This document shows, piece after piece, positions 43,598-54,353 of a stretch of DNA of 64,000 nt. The notes below the pieces were generated by a model. The model was not told the origin of the DNA, did not search any database, and saw only the letters and a list, made by a program, of their open reading frames with translations. The translations under genes and the position numbers were made by a program. Positions within the stretch are counted from its first letter, which is position 1. Every line of letters starts with the position of its first letter. This stretch comes from Kitasatospora sp. NBC_00240 (GTDB lineage Bacteria; Actinomycetota; Actinomycetes; Streptomycetales; Streptomycetaceae), in assembly GCF_026342405.1 (NCBI RefSeq), contig NZ_JAPEMU010000001.1, positions 1,178,001 through 1,242,000 of the forward strand, in the 5' to 3' direction.

Positions 43598-44152
43598 ATG
43601 GCCACCGACCGTGACTCCGTGCTCGAAGCCGCCGTCGGCGTGCTCTCCCGCCGCCCCACCGCGCACCTGGACGAGATCGCCCGCGCGGCCGGCATCAGCC
43701 GCGCCACCCTGCACCGGATCTTCCCGGGCCGGGAGGCACTGATCCGCGAGGTGGGCGCGCACAGCCTGCGCAAGGTCGCCACCGCGCTGGACACCGCCGC
43801 CGTCGAGCAGGGCGACGCGCAGTCCGCACTGCGCCGCCTGGTCGACGCGGTCGTCCCGGACGCGGCGCTCTGCGCCTTCATCGCCGGTGAGAGCCAGCTC
43901 TACGACGATCCCGAGATCAACGAGCTCTGGGAGATCCAGGACGCCCGGGTCCGCGCGCTGTTCCTGCGCGGGCAGCAGGAGGGCGTCTTCCGGATCGAGC
44001 TCTCGGCCGGCTGGCTCAGCGAAGCCTTCTTCGATCTTGTGGCCGGCGTCGGCTGGGCCGTCCAGGACGGACGCCTGGCCCCCCGCGACAGCGCATTCTC
44101 GCTCGCCGAGCTCTTCCTCGGCGGCGCACTCAGGAGAACTGAAACACCATGA
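43598..44152 (+). CDS. TetR family repressor of the efflux pump
   Basis: A 184-residue regulator: helix-turn-helix LDEIARAAGISRATLHRIFP with GREALIREVG after it, then a helical effector domain. ATG 43598 was preferred over ATG 43571 because the latter lies inside the palindromic operator and upstream of the likely -10. No ribosome site precedes 43598, fitting leaderless translation. The stop overlaps the start of the efflux gene (ATGA), so the pair forms an autoregulated operon. Confidence 0.9.
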   Translation: MATDRDSVLEAAVGVLSRRPTAHLDEIARAAGISRATLHRIFPGREALIREVGAHSLRKVATALDTAAVEQGDAQSALRRLVDAVVPDAALCAFIAGESQLYDDPEINELWEIQDARVRALFLRGQQEGVFRIELSAGWLSEAFFDLVAGVGWAVQDGRLAPRDSAFSLAELFLGGALRRTETP

Positions 44153-45777
44153 GCACCACCATGCTCCTCACCGCCCCGTCCACGAACCCCAGGCAGCGCT
44201 GGGTCGGCCTGGCCGTCCTCGTCGTGGCCGTCACCCTGGTCGCGGTCGACGCCACCGTGCTGTCGCTGGCCATCCCCTCGATCAGCGAGACCCTGCGGCC
44301 CAGCGGCACCCAGCTGCTCTGGATCGGCGACGCCTACTCCTTCGTCCTGGCCGGCCTGCTGGTCAGCATGGGCGCGCTCGGCGACCGCGTCGGGCGCAAG
44401 AAGCTGCTGCTGACCGGCTCCGCCGCGTTCGGCGTGGCCTCCCTGCTGGCCGCCTACGCGCCCGGCCCGGGCTGGCTGATCCTGGCCCGCGCCCTGCTCG
44501 GCGTGGCGGGCGCGACCATCATGCCCGCCACCCTCTCGCTGATCCGCGCGCTGTTCCCGGACGCCCGCGAGCGGGCCAGGGCGATCGGCATCTGGGGGGC
44601 GGGCGCCGCGGCCGGCGCCGCGCTCGGCCCGGTGGTCGGCGGGGTGCTGCTGGAGCACTTCTGGTGGGGCTCGGTCTTCCTGCTCAACATCCCCGTCGTG
44701 GTCCTCCTGCTGGTCCTGGGCAGCTGGCTGCTGCCGGAGTCCAAGGACCCGAACCCGGGCCGCTGGGACGTCTCCAGCGTGCTGCTCTCGATGACCGGGG
44801 TGATCGGCGTCGTCTACGCCGTCAAGGAGGCCGCCGCGCACGGCCTGCTCCGCTGGGACGTACCGCTGACGGCGATCCTCGGCGCGGCGGCGCTGACCGG
44901 CTTCGTGCGCCGCCAGCTGCGGCTGAGGACCCCGCTGCTGGACGTCCGGCTCTTCACCGACCGCCGGTTCACCGCCGCCGTGCTGGCCTCGCTGACCGCA
45001 CTGGTCGGGCTGTCCGGTGTGGTGTTCGTGATGTCGCAGTACCTGCAGCTGGTGCGCGGGTACGAGCCGCTGCGGGCCGGGCTGGCCGAGCTGCCGGCCT
45101 TCGCCGGCGCGGTGGCGGGCGGGCTGCTGACCGCCCGGCTGGCCAGGCGTGCCGGGGTCCGGACCGCCCTGACCGGCGGACTGCTCGCGATGGGGACCGG
45201 TCTGGCCATGCTCGGCTGGGTGAGCGAGGACAGCACATACCTGGTCATCGCCGTCGCCTTCCTGATCGTCGGCGTCGCCGAGGGCGTGGTCTACGCCCTC
45301 TCCGCCGACATGGCGCTCGGTGCCGCACCGGCCGAGAAGTCCGGCGCCGCCTCCGCGGTCTCCGAGACCGCCTACGAGCTGGGCACGGCGCTCGGCATCG
45401 CGCTGGTCGGCTCGGTGGTCGGCGCCGTCTACGCCGGGGCGCTGGTCGTCCCGGCCGGCACCGACGCGGCCACGGCCGCGCAGGCGAGCGAGTCGCTCGG
45501 TGGCGCGGTGGAGGCCGCCGGGCACCTGCCCGCGCAGCTCGGCGGGCCGCTGCTGGCCGGCGCGAACGGCGCCTTCGTCCAGGGCCTGAACCTGGCCGCC
45601 CTGCTCGGGGCCGGACTGCTGCTGGCCTCCGCCGGGCTGACCTGGGTCCTGCTGCGGGGCGTCGCGGCGAACCGCCGGAGCGCCGGCGGCCACGCTGCGG
45701 AGCACCAGGTCACGGGGGCACCGGACGAGCCGGTGGCGGACGGCGGCACCCCGGCCGAGGTGCACACCGCGGCCTGA
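44149..45777 (+). CDS. DHA2-type MFS drug efflux transporter
   Basis: A 542-residue protein of the 14-helix EmrB/QacA branch. Motifs: VAVDATVLSLAIPSISETLR (motif D1), GDRVGRKKLLLTG (motif A between helices 2 and 3), RALLGVAGATIMPATLSLIR (motif B), and the motif C GAAAGAALGPVVGGVLLE. It exports cationic or lipophilic compounds using the proton gradient. Coupled to and probably repressed by the TetR before it. The C-terminal 35 residues are hydrophilic. Confidence 0.95.
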   Translation: MSTTMLLTAPSTNPRQRWVGLAVLVVAVTLVAVDATVLSLAIPSISETLRPSGTQLLWIGDAYSFVLAGLLVSMGALGDRVGRKKLLLTGSAAFGVASLLAAYAPGPGWLILARALLGVAGATIMPATLSLIRALFPDARERARAIGIWGAGAAAGAALGPVVGGVLLEHFWWGSVFLLNIPVVVLLLVLGSWLLPESKDPNPGRWDVSSVLLSMTGVIGVVYAVKEAAAHGLLRWDVPLTAILGAAALTGFVRRQLRLRTPLLDVRLFTDRRFTAAVLASLTALVGLSGVVFVMSQYLQLVRGYEPLRAGLAELPAFAGAVAGGLLTARLARRAGVRTALTGGLLAMGTGLAMLGWVSEDSTYLVIAVAFLIVGVAEGVVYALSADMALGAAPAEKSGAASAVSETAYELGTALGIALVGSVVGAVYAGALVVPAGTDAATAAQASESLGGAVEAAGHLPAQLGGPLLAGANGAFVQGLNLAALLGAGLLLASAGLTWVLLRGVAANRRSAGGHAAEHQVTGAPDEPVADGGTPAEVHTAA

Positions 45778-45819
45778 CCCGGCCCGCCCGACCGTGCCCG
45801 CCCGCGCCGCACCGGGGCG

Positions 45820-45903
45820 GGCGGGCACCGGCACGAGCGGGAACCGGCACGAGCGGGCACCGCGGCAGGCGGGCACCGGCACGAGCGGGCACCGCGGCAG
45901 GTA
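45820..45903. repeat. Short tandem repeat
   Basis: A GC-rich array of units such as GGGCACCGGCACGAGCG and GGCACCGCGGCAGGCG, each appearing two to three times in about 85 bases between convergent genes. Probably a simple slippage repeat. Confidence 0.6.
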
Positions 45904-45924
45904 CGGCCGCGAGGCGCCAGGGGC

Positions 45925-48420
45925 TCAGCCCCCGCTGCCGAGCGGCAGCTCCAGCTCGGCCCACACCACCTTGCCCTCCTTGGTCAGCCGGCTCCCCCAG
46001 CGGTGGGCCAGCTCGCCCACCAGGTACATCCCGCGCCCGCCCTCGTCCTGCTCGCCGAAGTCCCGCAGCCGCGGGGTCTGGCCGCCGGCGTCGGCGACCT
46101 CGACGGTCAGCACCCGGTCGCGGAACAGCCGGAGCCGGCGCGGGGCGTCCGCGTGCAGCAGGGCGTTCGTGACCAGCTCGCTGACCAGCAGTTCGGCGTA
46201 GTCGGACAGCGCCGACAGGCCCCACCGGCGGAGGGTGTCGCGGGTGAACCGGCGGGCGTGCCCGGGCAGCCGGCCGTTGCCGTTCAGGTGCAGGGTGGCG
46301 ATCCGGTCGGCGGGGACGGGCAGCACCCGGCCCATGATCATCGCGATGTCGTCCTCGGTGCCGTCGGTCACCAGTGCGGCCAGCACCGCGTCGCAGCTCT
46401 CCTCCAGCGTCCGGCCCTGCTGGGCCAAGGTCCGGGCCAGCCGCTCGATGCCGACGTCGAGATCCTCCCCCCGCCGCTCGACCAGGCCGTCCGTGTAGAG
46501 CGCGACGACGCCGCCCTCGGCGACCGTGAACTCGGTGCTCTCGAAGGCCACCCCGCCGACGCCCAGCGGCACCCCGGGCGGCAGGTCGATCCGGCGCGCG
46601 CTGCCGTCCGGCGCCACCCAGACCGGTGGCAGGTGACCGGCCGAGGCCACCTTGACCGTGCGGTCCACCGGGTCGAAGACCGCGCAGATGCAGGTGGCGA
46701 ACTGGCCGTCGCCGATTCCCGTCGCGGTTTCGTCCAAGCGGGTGAGGACCTGCTCCGGCGGCATGTCCAGGGTCGCCAGGGTCCGGGCCACCGTGCGCAG
46801 CTGGCCCATGGTGGCGGCGGCCCTGATGCCGTGGCCCATCACGTCGCCCACCACCAGCGCGACCCGTCCGCAGGACAGCGGCACCACGTCGAACCAGTCG
46901 CCGCCGACCTCGCTGACCACGCTGCTCGGCAGGTAGCGGTAGGCGATCTCCAGACCGAGGGTGCGGTGGATCTCCTGCGGCAGCAGGCTGCGCTGCAGGG
47001 TCAGCGCGGTCTCCCGCTCGCGCCGGTACAGCCGCGCGTTGTCGATCGCGATGGCGGCCCGGGCGACCAGCTCCTCGGCGAGCGCGACGTCCGCCGGGGT
47101 GAACGGCTCGGGGTTGCGCATCCGGATGAACTCCGAGCCGCCCAGCACCATGCCCCGGGCCAGCAGCGGCACCATCAGGTACGAGTGGATGCCCGCCTCC
47201 ATGCCCGGCCCCACCCGGTCGGGCGAGGCCACCAGGCTGGCCAGCACCGCCTCGTCCACGTGGGAGCGCAGCAGCGGCCGGCCGCTGCGCAGGCACTGGG
47301 TGTAGACCCGCTGGGCGTCGTACTCGGAGGTCTCCCCGACGGTGTCCACGGCGTGCGCCATCCCGGACTCGTAGGCCTCGCCGACGGCCACCGCGTTCAG
47401 CCGCACGGTGCGGTCCGGGGCGAGGTGGACGGGCTCCTCCCCCAGCAGGACGGGCTCCAGCAGGTCGACGGTGGCGAAGTCCGCGAACCGCGGGACGACC
47501 GCTTCCACCAGCTCCTCGGCGGTGCGCTGGAGGTCGAGGGTGGTGCCGATCCGGGCGGTGGCCTCGGCGATCATCGCGAGCCGCTCCTGGGCCCGGGCGG
47601 CCCGGGCCTCGGCCTGGAAGCGCTCGGTGACGTCGATGATGGAGGAGCTGACGCCGAGCACCCGCCCGGTGGAGTCCTCGAGCCGGAAGTACGAGGCCGA
47701 CCAGGCGCGGTCCCGGCGCGGGTCGCCCGGGGTGCGGCCGTGCGAGCGGGCGTCCACCACCGGACGGCCGGTGGTGAGCACCCGGCGCATCACCTGCTCG
47801 ATCTCGGCGCTGTTTATCCCGGGCAGGATGCCGCTGATCCGGCGGCCGAGGTGGTCCTCGACGGGCATCCCGTTGATCCGGGCGAGCGCCGCGTTCAGCC
47901 GTACGAAGCGCAGGTCGGGGTCGTAGACGGCCATCCCGATCGGGGACTGGCTGAAGAAGCCGTTCAGGATCGCCAGGTCCGACTCCACCTCGCGCAGGGA
48001 GCTGACGTCGGAGGCGGTGGCGAGCAGCAGCAGCGAACCGCCGGGGCCGACGATCGGGTAGGTGCGGAACTCCAGCTCGACCACATGGCCGTCACGGTGG
48101 CGCAGCGGGAACACCCCGGACCACCCGCGGCTCTCCATGATCTGGCCGAACAGCTCCGCCACCCGGGGCCATTCCTCCTCGCCGACCAGCAGCCGGGCGG
48201 CGTAGCTGCCGACGGCCTCCTCGGCGCTGTAGCCCAGCAGGGCCTCGGCGTCCTCGCTCCAGTGCAGGATCAGGCCGTCGCCCTGCAGCAGCGCGGTGGC
48301 GAGGGGAACGAGCCGGTGGCCGTCCAGACGCGCCGGATCGCCGCCCGGGCGTTCCCGGCGGGCGTCGTCAGGCGTGTCCCACTCGAATCCGCGCAATGTC
48401 AGGAACCACCCAGTCGGCAT
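45925..48420 (-). CDS. PAS-PAS-GAF SpoIIE-type phosphatase with C-terminal HATPase
   Basis: An 831-residue signalling protein. Residues 40-150 (ILHWSEDAEALLGYSAEEAV) and 155-275 (NGFFSQSPIGMAVYDPDLRF) are PAS domains, and about 300-490 is a GAF domain. About 505-690 is the PP2C phosphatase with VGGDWFDVVPLS, VVGDVMGHGIRAAATMGQLR and ALYTDG. The end (about 710-831) is an RsbW-like HATPase with ELLVSELVTNALLHADAPRR and DEGGRGMYLVG. Such proteins sense stimuli and free sigma factors by dephosphorylating anti-anti-sigma proteins, with the kinase domain as counterpart. Start ATG 48420 lacks a clear ribosome site. Confidence 0.9.
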   Translation of the reverse strand: MPTGWFLTLRGFEWDTPDDARRERPGGDPARLDGHRLVPLATALLQGDGLILHWSEDAEALLGYSAEEAVGSYAARLLVGEEEWPRVAELFGQIMESRGWSGVFPLRHRDGHVVELEFRTYPIVGPGGSLLLLATASDVSSLREVESDLAILNGFFSQSPIGMAVYDPDLRFVRLNAALARINGMPVEDHLGRRISGILPGINSAEIEQVMRRVLTTGRPVVDARSHGRTPGDPRRDRAWSASYFRLEDSTGRVLGVSSSIIDVTERFQAEARAARAQERLAMIAEATARIGTTLDLQRTAEELVEAVVPRFADFATVDLLEPVLLGEEPVHLAPDRTVRLNAVAVGEAYESGMAHAVDTVGETSEYDAQRVYTQCLRSGRPLLRSHVDEAVLASLVASPDRVGPGMEAGIHSYLMVPLLARGMVLGGSEFIRMRNPEPFTPADVALAEELVARAAIAIDNARLYRRERETALTLQRSLLPQEIHRTLGLEIAYRYLPSSVVSEVGGDWFDVVPLSCGRVALVVGDVMGHGIRAAATMGQLRTVARTLATLDMPPEQVLTRLDETATGIGDGQFATCICAVFDPVDRTVKVASAGHLPPVWVAPDGSARRIDLPPGVPLGVGGVAFESTEFTVAEGGVVALYTDGLVERRGEDLDVGIERLARTLAQQGRTLEESCDAVLAALVTDGTEDDIAMIMGRVLPVPADRIATLHLNGNGRLPGHARRFTRDTLRRWGLSALSDYAELLVSELVTNALLHADAPRRLRLFRDRVLTVEVADAGGQTPRLRDFGEQDEGGRGMYLVGELAHRWGSRLTKEGKVVWAELELPLGSGG

Positions 48421-48524
48421 GTGCCCGGGACGGGTGTGGCACGCCCGTCCGGGTTTCTCTCAAGGGTGCACGGTGATCGGCCCGGTGGCGACCCCTTCGG
48501 CGCCATCGGCGTGCCCCGAGGGCG

Positions 48525-48725
48525 CTACAGACCCGGCAGGGCGTCCTGCTCGCCCGCGACCACCTGGACCGGATCGGCCGGGCCGCGGCACTCCCGGCCC
48601 AGTCGCAGCATCCTGGCCTCCGGATCGTGCAGGGGCCGGCCGCAGCGGCGGCAGCGCACCGTCGGCGGCAGCAGCCGGGGGACGGGTGGGGTGAGGGCCG
48701 GTGGGTCCTGCTCGGGCGCTGCCAT
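48525..48725 (-). CDS. DUF6011-like zinc-ribbon protein
   Basis: A 66-residue protein. The conserved core CRRCGRPLHDPEARMLRLGR, closed by a third Cys in RECRG, fits the DUF6011 type, in which CxxC and a distal C would bind zinc. ATG at 48725. It lies upstream of, and in the same direction as, the PAS-GAF phosphatase (104 bases), and divergent from phosphoglucomutase. Function unknown. Confidence 0.7.
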   Translation of the reverse strand: MAAPEQDPPALTPPVPRLLPPTVRCRRCGRPLHDPEARMLRLGRECRGPADPVQVVAGEQDALPGL

Positions 48726-48924
48726 CCGTCCAGTCTGCCGGGCGCCGTCCGCGCGGGCCGGGCGGGTGCCCGGTCGGCCGGCGAGGCGTGCCGGACGGCC
48801 CGGCCGGGTAGGCGCCGGGCGGGTGGCCGGTTCGACGGACGCCCGGCGCAGGCGGTGGTGCGCGGGCCCGGACCGGGGCCTACCCTGCGGGCAGGATCTG
48901 TGACGATCGGTGAAGGAGATCGCG

Positions 48925-50565
<1,641 letters not shown>

Positions 50566-50571
50566 CGGGCA

Positions 50572-50616
50572 CAAGGCCGCCGCCCGCCCCGGTGTCCGGG
50601 GCGGGCGGCGGCCTTG
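50572..50616. terminator. Bidirectional terminator between pgm and galK
   Basis: Perfect 21-base arms (starting CAAGGCCGCC, ending GGCGGCCTTG) with a 3-base TGT centre, starting 6 bases after the pgm stop and ending 19 bases before the galK stop. It serves both convergent genes. Confidence 0.85.
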
Positions 50617-50635
50617 TCGTACGGCGGCGAGCGGG

Positions 50636-51787
50636 TCAGGCCAGCCGGCGGGCGCCCTGGGCGGCGAGGGCGGTGAAGACCCGCGGGGCGGTGTACCCGG
50701 CCGCGGCGAAGGCCGCGGTGACGGCCCCGGCGACCCGGTCCGCGTCGGCGTCGGCGACCAGGGCGATCACCGAGCCGCCGAAGCCGCCGCCGGTCATCCG
50801 GGCGCCCAGCGCCCCGGCCGCGTTCGCCGTCGCGACGACCAGGTCGGTCTCGGCGCAGGAGACCAGGAAGTCGTCCCGCAGTGAGGCGTGGCCGGCCGTG
50901 AGGATCGGGCCGAGCGCGGCCGGCTCGCCGGCGAGCAGGGCCTCGACGGCGGCCTCGACCCGGGCGTTCTCGGTCACCACGTGCCGGGTCAGGGAGCGCA
51001 GCCCCTCGTCGGGGAGGGTCTCGAGGGCGGCGGGCAGGCCGGCCGGGTCGAGGTCGCGCAGGGCGGCCAGGCCGAGCAGTCCGGCGGCCTTCTCGCAGCC
51101 GGAGCGGCGCTCGGCGTAGGCGCCGTCCGCCAGGTCGTGCTTGACCTGGGTGTCGATCACCAGCAGGCGCAGCCCGGCGGCGGCCAGGTCGACCGGCAGC
51201 TGGCGGGCCGTCAGCGTCCGGGTGTCCAGGAACAGGGCCCGGCCCGCCTCGCAGCAGGTGGAGGCCAGCTGGTCCATCGCACCGCAGGGCACGCCGACGA
51301 AGACGTTCTCGGCGCGCTGGGCCAGCAGGCCCAGCTCCACCGGGCCGAGACCGAGGTCCCAGAGGTCGTTGTAGGCGACGGCGACCACGCACTCCAGCGC
51401 GGCCGAGGAGGAGAGACCGGCGCCGGTGGGCACGTCGCTGTCCAGGTGGATGTCGGCGCCGCCGACCGGGTGGCCGGCGTCCCGCAGGGCCCAGACGACT
51501 CCCGCCGCGTACCGGGCCCAGCCGGGTACCGTGCCGGGCCGCAGCTCCTCGGCGGTCAGCTCGACCACCGCGCCGTCGGCCTGGGCGCTGTGCAGGCGCA
51601 GCAGGTCGTCCTCGCGGCGGCGGACGGCCGCCCGGGCGGCGTGCGGCAGGGCGATGGGGAGCACGAAGCCGTCGTTGTAGTCGGTGTGCTCGCCGATCAG
51701 GTTCACCCGGCCGGGCGCGGCCCAGATCCCGTCGGCGACGCCGCCGTGGACGGCGGTGAAGGCATCGGTCAGCTGGTTGTCGGTCAT
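50636..51787 (-). CDS. galK: Galactokinase
   Basis: A 383-residue GHMP kinase that phosphorylates galactose at C1. Signature GRVNLIGEHTDYNDGFVLPI near the N-terminus and ATP-binding motif SDVPTGAGLSSSAALE. The third motif is GARMTGGGFGGSVIALV, and FVGVPCGAMDQLAS carries the catalytic Asp. Start ATG 51787 overlaps the galT stop (ATGA), so the two are coupled. galE is not beside them in this window. Confidence 0.97.
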   Translation of the reverse strand: MTDNQLTDAFTAVHGGVADGIWAAPGRVNLIGEHTDYNDGFVLPIALPHAARAAVRRREDDLLRLHSAQADGAVVELTAEELRPGTVPGWARYAAGVVWALRDAGHPVGGADIHLDSDVPTGAGLSSSAALECVVAVAYNDLWDLGLGPVELGLLAQRAENVFVGVPCGAMDQLASTCCEAGRALFLDTRTLTARQLPVDLAAAGLRLLVIDTQVKHDLADGAYAERRSGCEKAAGLLGLAALRDLDPAGLPAALETLPDEGLRSLTRHVVTENARVEAAVEALLAGEPAALGPILTAGHASLRDDFLVSCAETDLVVATANAAGALGARMTGGGFGGSVIALVADADADRVAGAVTAAFAAAGYTAPRVFTALAAQGARRLA

Positions 51788-52926
51788 CGGGCCACCTCCC
51801 GCAGGCGCCGGGCCGCGGCCTCGGGCGAAACATCGTTGACGAACGCGTCCATGCCGGACTCGACGCCGGCCAGGTACTTCAGTTTGCCCGCCGTCCGGCG
51901 GACGGTGAAGAGCTCCAGGTGCAGGGCCAGCTCGTCCAGCCCGGGGCGGTCGTCGCCGGACGGGGCCTGGTGCCAGGCCGCGATGTACGGGGTGGGCGAC
52001 GCCTGGGCGGTCTGTCCGGGCTCGACGAACAGGCGGTCGAAGCGGCCCAGCAGGTCCAGGTAGAGGCTGGGGAACTCGGCGCGTTCGGCCTCGGTGAGGG
52101 CGGTCAGGTCGGGCACCCGGCGGTTGGGGTAGAGGTGCACCTCGTACGGCCAGCGGGCGGCGAACGGGACGAAGGCCGTCCAGTACTCGCCGGCCAGCAC
52201 CACCCGGTCGTGGTCCAGGTCGCCGGCCTCGACCGCCTGGGCGTGCTGGTCGAGCTCGGCGGCCAGCAGGTCCTCGAAGAGGTTGCGGCCGGTGCTCTCG
52301 CGGTGGGCGGCGGCCTGCCGGGCCATCCGGGCGGTGCGCGGGGTGACGAAGGGCAGGGCGTAGATCTGGCCGTGCGAGTGGGCCAGGGTGACGCCGATCT
52401 CCGCGCCGCGGTTCTCGAAGCAGTAGACCTGGCGGACGTCCGGCAGCTTGGCGAGCTCGGCGGTGCGGTCCGTCCAGGCGTCCAGGACGAGGGCGACCCG
52501 CTCGGGGCCGAGGTCGGCGAAGGAGGCCTCGTGGTCCGGGGTGAAGCAGACCACCTCGCAGCGTCCGGTGCCGGCGGCGGCGGTGCGCAGCGGGTCCTCG
52601 GCCTGGCCGCCGGGGGCGTCCGCGCCGAGGGAGGGGAACCGGTTCTCGAAGACCACGACCTCGTAGTCGGTGTCCGGGACCTCGCTGGTGCGCCCGCCCC
52701 GGGAGGGGCAGAGCGGGCACTGGTCGGCCGGCGGGTGGTAGGTGCGGCCCTGGCGGTGGGCGGCGACGGTCACCCAGTCACCGGTCACCGGGTCACGGCG
52801 GACCTCGGAGAGGCTGGCGACCGGCTCCAGCGCGCGGGAGTCGACGGCGGTGCGCACCGTACCGGGCCGCGCATCGTAGTAGATCAGCTCGCGGCCGTCC
52901 GCCAGCTTGGTGATGGTCTTGTTCAC
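51784..52926 (-). CDS. galT: Galactose-1-phosphate uridylyltransferase
   Basis: A 380-residue HIT-superfamily enzyme exchanging UMP between UDP-glucose and galactose-1-phosphate. Zinc ligands CPLCPSRGG, the VVFENRFPSLG strand, active-site motif AHSHGQIYALPF with the nucleophilic His, and the C-terminal LYPNRRVPDL and AAWHQAP (zinc or substrate His). GTG 52926 was chosen for the GGAAG site before it; an in-frame ATG at 52953 is possible. First gene of the gal operon, preceded by a clear promoter. Confidence 0.95.
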   Translation of the reverse strand: MNKTITKLADGRELIYYDARPGTVRTAVDSRALEPVASLSEVRRDPVTGDWVTVAAHRQGRTYHPPADQCPLCPSRGGRTSEVPDTDYEVVVFENRFPSLGADAPGGQAEDPLRTAAAGTGRCEVVCFTPDHEASFADLGPERVALVLDAWTDRTAELAKLPDVRQVYCFENRGAEIGVTLAHSHGQIYALPFVTPRTARMARQAAAHRESTGRNLFEDLLAAELDQHAQAVEAGDLDHDRVVLAGEYWTAFVPFAARWPYEVHLYPNRRVPDLTALTEAERAEFPSLYLDLLGRFDRLFVEPGQTAQASPTPYIAAWHQAPSGDDRPGLDELALHLELFTVRRTAGKLKYLAGVESGMDAFVNDVSPEAAARRLREVAR

Positions 52927-52982
52927 GGCTTCCGCTTTCTGGCTGCGCTCCATCTCGGCCCGTAGGGGCGAGCGTTGCCAAC

Positions 52983-53011
52983 ATAATCGAACCCGATGCG
53001 ACAAAAGTCAA
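52983..53011 (-). promoter_or_regulatory. Sigma70-type promoter of galT-galK
   Basis: On the minus strand TTGACT (53006-53011) and GATTAT (52983-52988) are separated by exactly 17 bases, in an AT-rich island within high-GC DNA. The expected start of transcription is about 52976, giving a leader of about 50 bases before the GTG. Confidence 0.75.
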
Positions 53012-53085
53012 CATCGAGGGGATATATGTTTTCCCAGCCACCGAATGACGCCCTCCGAAGGCCTCCCCGGCCGGCCGCAGGCCGG

Positions 53086-53484
53086 TCAGCCGGCGGCCGC
53101 CGCGCTCTCCCGGAAGCGGCGGAGCAGCTCACGGGCGGGCGCGCTGGTGGGGTCGAAGGGCTGGCCGGCGACGCCCGGGGTGACGGCCGCACCGAGGAAG
53201 CGGGCCCACCGGCAGCTGAAGCAGAAGGCGATCTCGAACAGGACCTGGCCCGCGAAGAGCCCCCCGGACGCGGCGTGCGCCCGGATCCCGAAGCCAGGGA
53301 GGAAGCAGCGCATCGCGCTGCCCCCGGGCAGGGCGGAGACCAGGGCGAGCACCTCCTGGGCGTCGTCCCAGCGGTCGACGGTCTCGCCGGCCACGGTGCC
53401 GGCCTCGGTGCGCCAGGCGGACGGGTCGGTGATGCGGACGGCCTCGACGAGCCCGGTCATGGCGGAGGTGGTGGGAAGCAGCAT
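53086..53484 (-). CDS. Conserved-looking hypothetical protein
   Basis: A 132-residue soluble protein; ATG at 53484 or 53460. Pieces such as GLVEAVRITDPSAWRTEAGT, DDAQEVLALVSALPGGSAMR and LFEIAFCFSCRWARFLG give an alpha/beta pattern without a known domain. No neighbour explains it; it lies between the gal promoter and a TetR gene. Confidence 0.55.
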   Translation of the reverse strand: MLLPTTSAMTGLVEAVRITDPSAWRTEAGTVAGETVDRWDDAQEVLALVSALPGGSAMRCFLPGFGIRAHAASGGLFAGQVLFEIAFCFSCRWARFLGAAVTPGVAGQPFDPTSAPARELLRRFRESAAAAG

Positions 53485-53632
53485 CCGGACAGTCTTCCGG
53501 AGGCGCGCGGCGGCGGCCGGCGGAATGTCCACCCGGGTCGAGGGCCGACGCCCGAGGCCCGGCCGCCGCCGGACAGGCTGCCGGCCCGGGCCGCGGGGCA
53601 GAGCTGCTGGGCCCGGGCCGGTGGCGCGAGCC

Positions 53633-54280
53633 CTATTCGGCGGCGCCGAGGGTGGCGTCCAGGACCCGGGCCCACTGGCGGACCACACCGCCGCGCCGGG
53701 CGCTGTCGTCGGTGAGCAGGTTGGCCAGGCCCAGGCCCCGGGCCATGTCCAGGGTGGCCTGCACCGTCTCGCGGACGCCCGGTGTGCTCTCGTCGGCGCC
53801 CAGGAAGTCGACCGCCGCCCGGTGCGACTCCCGGCCGACGTGGTTCTCCAGCGCCACGATCCGCTCCCGCAACGGCTCCTCGGTGGCGGCGGCCACCCAC
53901 AGGTGCAACGCGGCCCGGAACAGCGGGCCGGTGTAGAGCCGCACGATCATGTCGACCACGGCCTCGGTCCGCCGCGGGCCGGGCGCCGGCAGCTCGTCCG
54001 CATGGGCGCGGACGGCTGCCAGGCGCTCGGCCGTGACGTGCTCGACGGCCGCGGTGAACAGGTCCTCCCGGGTCGGGAAGTGGTGCTGCGCCGCCCCCCG
54101 GGAGACGCCGGCCCGCTCCGCCACCACCGAGACCGTGCTGCCGTTCCACCCCAGCTCGGCCAGGCACTCCACGGCCGCCTCCAGCAGCCTGCGGCGGGTG
54201 GCACGGCTGCGGTCCTGCTGGGGCGCGCGGGCGGCGGCCTGGCCTACCTGCGGCGGGGTGGTGGTCGGCGGGGTGGTCAT
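53633..54280 (-). CDS. TetR family regulator
   Basis: A 215-residue regulator with helix-turn-helix VSVVAERAGVSRGAAQHHFP and a long helical C-terminal domain (VVDMIVRLYTGPLFRAALHL). It lies 73 bases downstream of the acyl-CoA ligase gene on the same strand, and in actinomycetes such pairs usually control acyl-CoA metabolism. It may also regulate the carboxylase operon at 57.7-64 kb (inference). Confidence 0.9.
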   Translation of the reverse strand: MTTPPTTTPPQVGQAAARAPQQDRSRATRRRLLEAAVECLAELGWNGSTVSVVAERAGVSRGAAQHHFPTREDLFTAAVEHVTAERLAAVRAHADELPAPGPRRTEAVVDMIVRLYTGPLFRAALHLWVAAATEEPLRERIVALENHVGRESHRAAVDFLGADESTPGVRETVQATLDMARGLGLANLLTDDSARRGGVVRQWARVLDATLGAAE

Positions 54281-54353
54281 CGGCAGTCGGCGTCCCTGTG
54301 GGTGCGGGCGGAAGTACGGGCGGGTCCCGGGCGGGCGCCCCGATCCTTTCAGA

